Source: Bolinopsis microptera
Taxonomy: Eukaryota; Ctenophora; Tentaculata; Lobata; Bolinopsidae
Reading direction: 5' to 3'
Length of the DNA stretch: 64,000 nucleotides
NCBI RefSeq assembly: GCF_026151205.1
Contig: NC_087078.1
Coordinates: 9,192,675 to 9,256,674 of the forward strand
Within the stretch, counting starts at the first letter, position 1; every line of letters starts with the position of its first letter. Positions 56,201 to 64,000 of this stretch are shown piece after piece. The position numbers were made by a program, and so were the translations under genes. A model generated the notes under the pieces. That model ran no database searches. It was not told where the DNA came from and saw only the letters and a program-made list of their open reading frames with translations.

Positions 56201-59200
56201 ACACAGTCAGTAATTCATCTATACATCACTAAAAACTAGTACACTAACATAGATAGCAATCAGGATGTTTTCCTAGACAGAATGAAAAGGGCTCTATTTT
56301 TATTGCTTTAGGTTTATTACTGATCAAAGTTTCAAATTCAAATGTAGGATATATAATATATTGTATAGCCATAGGTCGTGCTGTTTCATTTATCTTTCTG
56401 TCTAAAGTAAAATGCCTTGAGAGAAGTGACTTGAGGGAGCTGTGCAGACAGTGCAATAGACATGTCTCCTTTATAAGTTATTATTCTATTATAGTTAGAA
56501 AAGAATAATATTTTACAAAGGAATATATAATTCGCCTACATACTTGCATAATTTATATGCCGCTACGAGCATTGAACCATTGCACAATGCAATGCTACAC
56601 ATACAATCGCGAACACGTTCAATACAGTTGACCAGCTCATATCAAGCGAGTCCCTACAATTTCCTAACTTTCACACTAACTATCACCGTTAGACTGTTGT
56701 TTATAAATGCCAAGGTTAACATGTCAACTACAGAACACCTGTTATAATCTGCTCCATTCTGCTGGCGTTACTAGTCTGGTCATTTAGTGACATTGCACAT
56801 TAGCGACATTACACATTAGCGACATTACACATTAGGGACATTACACATTAGGGACATTACACATTAGGGACATTACACATTAGCGACATTACACATTAGC
56901 GACATTACACATTAGCGACATTACACATTAGGGACATTACACATTAGCGACATTACACATTAGGGACATTACACATTGACCCGTATATTATAGTAGAGGG
57001 CTGAACATTTTTTTGGGCCTCATGGAACCTAGTTTTTTTTTCTATATAGGCCCCAGATTATTCAACAAGCTGAATTATGTATTACTCTCTACAAGTGTGA
57101 GTACATTATATTACTACTCTTAACTCAGTCTCACCGAGTGAAAAGAACCAAATTACCCACCAACATACAGTCGCCAATCACACAATCACACAACAACTAT
57201 CACACAATCATACTTACACAGTTACACGGAGGGGTGTCATAGTTAACACAATGAAAACTCTATAACAACCCCCAAGTGACTACAATGTAGTCACGTGATT
57301 ACAATGTAGTCACGTGATCTGACTACATTGTAGTCACTACACGTATTATAATCGCTACTCTGATCAGTTACACAGGCTGGGAGATTTGTTCCTGAGCCTG
57401 ATATGTAACGTGTAAACTTTAACAATAGTTTATTAATCAAGCTTTAATAACCTTTAATTAATTAGTCGCGTGTTTGAATTTTGTTGGATGATATTTCATA
57501 ATGGTGACAAAAGCCCGCTCTATTTTGTAATGCTGGCATGAACAGTGAACATCACGTCTGAATTCTACATTTTACTTCTGACTTCTGTTATGTTGTGGAG
57601 TTTTATGGATGGTCTGTCCAGGACAGATTTACAAGAGGGTTCAGAGCTCCATTTGTATAACATTATTCAATATTGAAGGTCTTTGATTACCAAACAAGAT
57701 GATATCAGTGACATTTTTAGGTCAAAACTCAACAGTGAATGATGTAGTAGTACTAACTAGTAGAACTATAGTATGACGCACATATTGTAGGCGTTATGTC
57801 ACGTGACTAGGCGGTTTCAACACGTGACACGTATTAAATCACAAGTTAGCACTCCCGACATTTGTAGACATGGAGAATATTGTGGCTGACACTCTGACCA
57901 TGATATAACTGACAAGTTTTGTGTGTGAAGGAGAATTTACAGGGTGGTAAAGTTTTAGAGACAGAGTTAGCCGTTAGGCATGGGATAAACATGGTGGTAA
58001 AGTGTAGAGTCTACACTTTACCACCCTAACCATGGGATAAATATGGTGGTAAAGTGTAGAATCTACACTTTACCACCCTACCCATGGGATAAACATGGTG
58101 GTAAAGTGTAGAATCTACACTTCACCACCCTACCCATGGGATAAACATGGTGGTAAAGTGTAGAGTCTACACTTAACCACCCTAACCATGGGATAAACAT
58201 GGTGGTAAAGTGTGTAGTCTACACTTTACCACCCTACCCCGTAACTGTAGACGTTTCAGAGGAAGAGTTAGTGAGATGTGAGAGGTGGGTTTCAAATTGA
58301 GGGAACCCGAGATGGTATAGTGTTCTGAAAAACAACAGTTTACCCAGCGCTGGGAATCCACATCCCGTCAGGACAACAGCTGGTGTTGACTCTGAATGAA
58401 CGAGGCAATCCTGCTAGCACGTGATATATGAGAGAGAGAACACGTGATATAGATGAATTTACCTGTTTGTTGAGATCCAGGAAAGCAAAGTATTTGAACC
58501 TCAGGAGCAACATGTCCCCTTCTTGAACGTCCTGAAATGTAAACAATCGTTAGTATGTTTGAAAAGTAAACAATCGTTAGTATGTCACATGTTTAGAGGA
58601 TGTTACACAAATATAAAACCGGTTTTAGAAATTATTATAACAAGCATGTACCACAATTTAAATGAAGCGTGTACCACAAAGTTTGAATAAAGACAGAGTT
58701 TTGAGGAATAACATGCAAATCTTATGAGAAGTCTTAAACTTCACACGAAATGTCAACAAACTACTTAGCGGCTTGATAGAACGTTCAAATAACTATTCAC
58801 GGGGATTTTATTTTAAGAAGCACCGCAAAGTGCTATTTCAAATGTCTACTGAGAATGTGTGATATAATGTAGCACTGAGAAATATTGCGCTACTTTGACA
58901 AAAACTAATTAATTGCTACGACTGAAATAAGGTGCAATGAATTCAACGCAAATTTGATCGCCAACAGGGAATATGTTTTATACACATTTACCAACTACTA
59001 ATACTATAACTAAACAGTATTAGAGACTGGTCATGGTAGTGAGGTTGGATTCTAGCTTTTAATTTGATAAACTATTCTGTATCCAATAACCTTGGCACAG
59101 TGCTGTGTGTACTAACACACAGCACAGGACTCTGTGTATATATTTTCAGCCGCATTGTGTTCAGATAGTACTCACACTTAACACCCGCTTAACAGGTTTA

Positions 59201-62200
59201 TTGAATTTGTAACGTGAACCAGGAGCGAACCAGGAACTCTCGTTACCACCTGACCAACCCTCACCTGACCCACCATCACCTGACCCCCCACTTTCTACTT
59301 CCACAGTACGGAGATACACAATACAAATGTTATAGAGTGGAACAAACAAATTCATGAATCAGATATTCCCGAACAATATTTGTACAGGACCCGCCCTGCT
59401 TAACTTTCCCAGCGCACATTTACAACATTATAAAGTTTATTTCCCAGCAAAATGTTCCGTTTTGTTCGAAGTTTACACGCCGGACCAGGACTTGAAGTTT
59501 CACAGTAAATATTTCCAAATCCACATGTTTACATGTTTAATACGCCGTGAGAGTGAGAGTTGTGTAAATTATAATAATTTCTCAAAGGTCATCGTGCGAG
59601 AGGAAAATAACGTGGTTACTTTTAGCATGTTATCCAAGTGGGTATATCTAGATTTACTAGAATTTGATTAATTAATTACCTTTTAATTACTTTTTAATTA
59701 CTTTTAACAGCTACTTAAAGTAAAATGTTCCATGATTTTGATTGGAATCATAATTTAACCCTTGGAAGAGAATTTTAGAATAGCCCATAACACAGAACAT
59801 TTTAAAGTTCCTTTTTAAAATGTATCGCCCGTGAACACTGCTCGATTCAATATAATAATCATAAATGATTGAATTTAGTTCTAGATTATACTGCACGTGT
59901 AGCCATAGACACATTTTAAATGTGTCACAAGACGCAGTACATGTATTACTATTGCACGTCACGGTGCATGTTTATTATATAGCTATACAGAGAGAAAACC
60001 TATAGCATTGATTTAATAAGCACGAAATACACATATTTATAGCTTCAACATTATTCACTAATCTAATACAACAGCCAGAGAAGCTCTCCCACAAATTACA
60101 GACAAGCTATTTAAAGAATTGTCCGGGATGTGTTTGCACCTGATAAATGTTATGTTTCCAACTTATTCAGAGCACCGACTTGCACGAATACCGACAGAGT
60201 TCGGACATTTTCAGTTGATGTAAATTTATTTATTTGTCACGTGGATTAACCACATCACATTGGTACAGTGCGAGGTGTTAAATTTACAGCGAATGAGCTT
60301 GACGCTAGTAATTCAGTTATCGTAGAATTATGCCGGGTTATTTCTGCACCGCCCACGATAAGTGCGTGAACTTGATGTACAAAACACTTTGGAAGCCAGA
60401 GAAGCTCTTTTTCATTTGAAATCCTAAAAATAGAGCTCTTAATTCTCTCCGATTACATATTCTAACATTATATGTGCGTGTTTAGCATGTAGCAATTTGG
60501 TAAAGTACTGCTAATAGTGTCGAGACACTGAGATTGTCTTTAATGCGACTAGAATATGTTTGAAAAGTGATACCTTAAGTAATTCAGATCTTCAGATCAA
60601 CATTAATTGCATTATGTTAAGTGCAGATTAAGAATATATATGCGATTTATTCTCTGTCTACAAAATTATGCAAATATTTGCCTTTTTGACGTATCCATGA
60701 AGCCACCGTTCGATCATAACTTTATTGCATTGCTAAGAAATTCTTTAGGCGCTACCAACCTTTCTCCGGTAGAATTACCACAATTAAATGAAAAAATAAC
60801 AGAACACTTATTAACATTGAAAGTGAAAGTGTAAATGAAAGTAAAGTAACATAATATCGTACCTGTTCCATGAGAGACTTGCTGCTGTCCAGCCATCCCG
60901 CGTTCATCATGGCTCGCTCATCCATGGTCTTACCCTCCTTGATGTCAATATGATCTATCTCATCAGGAGTAAGCTGGCACACGTTAGCTACTGATCCGTG
61001 AGGTGACAGCGTCTCTCCTGGGAGGGCAGCAATTAGGAGATTGGATAATCTAGTTATTAATTAATTATATATGTTATAACAATACACATTTGCATTATTA
61101 AAGAGTTTCAATTTGACATGGTTTTTGCGTTTAGTAGTACAATTTTGCTCTATATACTATGTACAATGAGACTGTTGATACTCCTGTGTGTTATTTAAAA
61201 CGCCAAAATGATTACAGCCAACAGGTTCATAAAAGAGCAGATATATTCTGCTTGGAAACATGGGCCATAGTGTTGAGTATGTACTATGCAATTACACAAA
61301 TCAATTACTGCTGATCAAAACTTAAGGTCAAAATTTGGGTATAATTTAGGCAAACTCCGGTTTCAACATTTCAAAGTAGAAACGTCAGACCATATTTCCC
61401 TCAAAATTATTTTCTTTTAACATTTTGAACAATGTTCAAATGATAAACTCCGACTCCTCACAATTATTGTAATAAAAATTACACGGGCAATTAAACCCGA
61501 GCCAATTTGTCAAAATATCCCCAGTGATTTTGGGAAGCCTGGGACTTACCATTTTCGTCCACGGCTGGGATTGCAAGATAACATTAACGTAATGAATGTA
61601 CATACATAGGTGGCGAAATATTATATTTTCACACGATTCACCTAATACTACTTTTAAATAGTCTATTTCAACAGTATTCTGGTTCGACCCTATTCACTAT
61701 TCAGTCCCCCTCAATTTAGTCAGCAATACTGTATCCCCGTTAAACTGAGGTTTAGATTTATATTTAATACACGTATATTGTCATTATAAGGGGATTCGAA
61801 ATACCCTGGTGTACACTGTACATTATACATACAATATGTAAACTATGTGCTACAAGCAACTTTCGATAACACGTGCTACTAGTACTAAACTCACCATTTG
61901 AAGCACCAAAAGTATCCATCTTATCCTGGGAAGCACCAGCATCCTTCTTTGGTTTGGGCTTGTTTGCCTTGCGGACACGGAAAGTACGACGAGCTGTGAC
62001 ATTCCTCGCATCCTTCAAATCTTCTTCCTTAGCACACCTGTGAGAGGAAACTTGTGTAAATAAATAAATAAACACAGCATTTAACACACAGCTTTATAGC
62101 CGCACGTACTACATTGAGTACGTTACACGGTTTATTATACAGGGTGTATTATACAGGGTTCTGTGATAGCTGATAGGCACATTCCTATGGGTACACTCGG

Positions 62201-64000
62201 AGCATCTAGTCGTGAAATAGCAGGGAAGATGATATCCTGGCTACAATGTTGTATCCGTGCGTGTTATTCGTATCTGAGCACTTGTATTGTAAGTCTATAT
62301 CTCTATATATCTCTATATAGCTCGGCATATGGTACAGAGATTAGAACAGTGCATTTGTAGTGTTCTGTAGAATATTCTTAGACAGGTAAGTGAAGCTGAG
62401 GCAGTGAAGCTGAGTTGAGTTAGTAGCAGGTTAATTAACAAACTCAATTATAATACTCACATACCAGGAGAGGTATACAGTACAGACAATATAACTACAT
62501 CGTAAACCTAGTCTAATTCCAAATGTACTGAGTTCAACAAGATACTACTACAGGAGACCTGCTCTAATGAAATTACAGTCCTAAGATATCTCCATACTAT
62601 TAAAATATCAGATACAAGGCATCTGTGTGTGTGTGTGTGTGTAATGTACAGATCTACGGAGTGTGTTCTGTTTGTTATATGTAACCAGCCCTCCGTGCGT
62701 TCTGTATCGCAACCTTACAACCCTCGCGATGACATATCACCAAAATAACTTTAAACATCACAACAAGTCACGTGTGCTGACCGTCTGGGCTGTGATTGGC
62801 TGGTTTTAGTCTCGTGGGCGGAATGGGGTGTTGTGATTGGTGAGTGTGGTAATAGTATTACATTGTCAAGAGGAGTGCTGGGCGAGTACACGACACATTG
62901 TATTACGAGGAGGGAACAAGCTTTTACCAGCACCTCTTCCTAATTTCCTGCGAATCTCACTAGCCGAGTAGTAATATTATGGGAGTGTGTGTTACAACAA
63001 GGAACTGTAATGCTCGGATTAGATATCATATTTTCATAATGTGTGAGCGCTGAGTGAATTACTCCGAATATAATTACAGGACAAGGGGACGAGAAGGGAA
63101 GGATTTTACTCTTTCTCAGTTTTATGTTAAATTAAATCAGCCGTGAAACAATTCTTAATAATGTATGAAATACTTCAAGAAATAGTGTCGCTCTGTCAAA
63201 TTCTACACAATAAGGTGTAAGGTAAAAGCTTTGCGATTATTTTCACTACAAGTTGAGCAGACTGGTGTCAGTCATGACGTGTCACAAAGAATGTTACAAT
63301 TTGTACACGTGAGGAGACGAGTTGTACTCAGATCATGTGATAACAAAACAATCTTAATATAATTGTTACATTGTAATAATAGTGTAACAAAACAGAAATA
63401 ATAAGATCGTAACAGTGTAATGTAACAAAACTATCTAGATATTATAGATAACAAGTTTACCTAAGTAAAGAGAGCTCCTCAGGATGTCGTACCCTCAGAT
63501 CCCGACAGATAGTACACACTACCGAGAACAAAGTGTTACTGAAATCTGCTTTCTCCAAATCTAGCTGAGATCTGTCCGGCAGCTGGATTGACAACTTTTT
63601 ACTGGTTGTCGTGAAGATCACTTTGTTACCTGAAAATTCGTACAAATTAGTTGTATTATTGTATCTACTGTTAAATTTAAAATCATTAGCGGTTACTTTA
63701 CCTGCGTTGTTGAGTAGTATCTCATATCGATGTGGAAACCTTGTCTAGTATAATACATTGGAAAACTTTTGAAGTTGTAAAATTGGAATTGCACAAATTG
63801 TTGCACTATAACTGGTGTACTGACGAGCTATGTTTTAGTTATTCTAGTATATATAACATAATATATTATGTTCAAGGTATATGGAGCCAACCCCAGAATT
63901 GTTCGTAAGTTACAAGTCAGAGGAATGAATCGTAAATTTACGTACCTGCATCAAGGCCATATGTGTTGAGTGTAGCACGAGGAGCTATCAACCAAGTCTT
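50298..64000 (-). CDS. FERMT: Kindlin (FERMT/UNC-112 homologue), 16 exons visible, 5' end off the window
   Basis: Exons: beyond 64000-63946, 63629-63461, 62037-61895, 61564-61550, 61017-60863, 58531-58463, 55658-55551, 55410-55276, 53454-53396, 52681-52623, 52228-52160, 52054-51957, 51364-51188, 51080-50950, 50826-50634, 50474-50298. All phases agree; 603 residues and a TGA. Order: end of F0 ([19 protein letters not shown]); F1 ([10 protein letters not shown]) with a Lys-rich insert ([10 protein letters not shown]); F2 ([37 protein letters not shown]); PH domain inserted in F2 (TTMSFFKD to [20 protein letters not shown]); F3 ([42 protein letters not shown]). Kindlins bind integrin beta tails with talin at adhesion sites. 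The usual Gln-Trp integrin-contact pair reads Ser-Trp here. Exon 4 is only 15 bases. About 70-90 N-terminal residues lie beyond the window. Confidence 0.95.
51469..51928. mobile_element. hAT-like MITE in a kindlin intron (460 bp)
   Basis: The ends CAGTAAACGACCGGG and, reversed, CAGTAATCGACCGGG are inverted repeats. The flanks are exact 8-bp duplications, GTTATTAT (51461-51468 and 51929-51936). The inside carries repeated ggccggggccggg near the left and its complement-like forms near the right, with no frame. The right end is about 20 bp from the donor of exon 51957-52054. Confidence 0.85.
53455..55275. other. Kindlin intron, 1.8 kb, no element recognised
   Basis: AT-rich. It contains paired 'acacgtgacctcacacgcgtgacctcacacgc' type repeats at about 54318-54350 but no supported gene. 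Confidence 0.5.
55678..55739. repeat. 11-bp tandem repeat ttaatatcttg
   Basis: Five to six copies of (t/a)taatatcttg, 20 bp upstream (in gene direction) of the kindlin exon 55658-55551. Confidence 0.85.
56788..56977. repeat. 16-bp minisatellite gacattacacattagc
   Basis: About twelve copies in register. The last base alternates between c and g, giving 'attagcgac' and 'attagggac' forms. It lies in a kindlin intron. Confidence 0.9.
57276..57337. repeat. Compound palindrome of ACTACAATGTAGT and CACGTG
   Basis: 'gactacaatgtagtcacgtg' is repeated directly and then in inverted form (gactacattgtagtc), giving a foldable 62-bp block. It is in the same intron as the arrays at 56788 and 57993. Confidence 0.8.
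57993..58233. repeat. Five tandem hairpins with exact 52-bp period
   Basis: Each unit has the arms ggtggtaaagtgtag and ctacactttaccacc around a 3-base loop, joined by 'ctacccatgggataaacat'. Hairpins start at 57993, 58045, 58097, 58149 and 58201. Most loops read agt or aat; a few single-base changes are present, and the last copy has tgtgtagt. It lies in a kindlin intron about 230 bp from exon 58531-58463. Confidence 0.95.
58532..60862. other. Kindlin intron, 2.3 kb, no element recognised
   Basis: Contains two modest open frames (59161-59355 minus, Gly/Ser-rich; 59354-59671 plus, 105 aa) that I do not recognise. Neither fits the kindlin phase or has a partner exon. Otherwise AT-rich unique-looking sequence. 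Confidence 0.5.
62038..63460. repeat. Kindlin intron with a (GT)n microsatellite
   Basis: The GT-run is at about 62622-62641. The rest shows no gene or recognisable element. Confidence 0.6.

Noticed and set aside
59161-59355. Gly/Ser-rich minus-strand frame with a GTGAGT donor in a kindlin intron
   Set aside because: Exons 60863 and 58531 join in phase to known kindlin sequence ([13 protein letters not shown]), leaving no place for it.
63702-63744. Exon-like block ([15 protein letters not shown]) between the first two kindlin exons
   Set aside because: It has AG and GTAAAG borders but enters in phase 0 while the upstream exon ends in phase 1. Joining 63946 directly to 63629 gives the expected kindlin sequence.

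Overview
Nuclear DNA of an early-branching animal. Three things show this: intron-split genes with clean GT-AG boundaries and matching phases, a typical animal homeodomain, and a kindlin (FERMT) gene, an integrin adhesion protein. The kindlin is clearly recognisable but divergent. With this retroelement mix (LINEs with PHD-like N-termini, Penelope-like elements with GIY-YIG ends, a tRNA-derived SINE), a ctenophore, cnidarian or sponge is plausible; I cannot decide which. Background DNA is AT-rich, interrupted by two islands of extreme GC content.

Layout. 0.6-2.2 kb: a minus-strand gene of unknown family running off the left edge. 4.2-14.4 kb: a complete six-exon minus-strand gene I reconstructed (243 aa: signal peptide, N-glycosylation-rich stalk, helical region, C-terminal hydrophobic segment). 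Its large fifth intron holds a 3.9-kb terminal-inverted-repeat (TIR) element with G-run ends and a GC-rich satellite-like core, itself split by a smaller G-run TIR element. 14.5-24.3 kb: a SINE, LINE and Penelope fragments, and a second large G-run TIR element (16.3-19.2 kb), also with a GC-rich core. 24.7-31.2 kb: an almost full-length LINE (gag-like ORF with PHD and three zinc knuckles; endonuclease-RT ORF) with two frameshifts. 31.4-36.5 kb: a SINE, a second LINE on the minus strand, a Penelope relic with another retroelement tail inserted, and a hAT-like MITE.

37.1-46.2 kb: the last exon of a lysine-rich protein gene, then a complete four-exon plus-strand gene (162 aa, KEN box, basic C-terminus). 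Nested among LINE debris on the opposite strand is a three-exon gene for a type I membrane protein with a coiled coil, carrying one apparent frameshift. 46.9-48.4 kb: a complete three-exon NK-like/Bar-like homeobox gene (134 aa) on the minus strand. 50.3-64.0 kb: sixteen exons of kindlin (603 aa, from late F0 to the stop codon) on the minus strand; the start lies beyond the right edge. Its introns hold a hAT-like MITE and several palindromic or tandem repeats.

No operon or pathway links the genes. The kindlin and the three membrane-protein-like genes would act at the cell surface, and the homeobox and KEN-box genes in the nucleus. All multi-exon models come from reading splice sites and phase by eye; none is supported by transcripts here.
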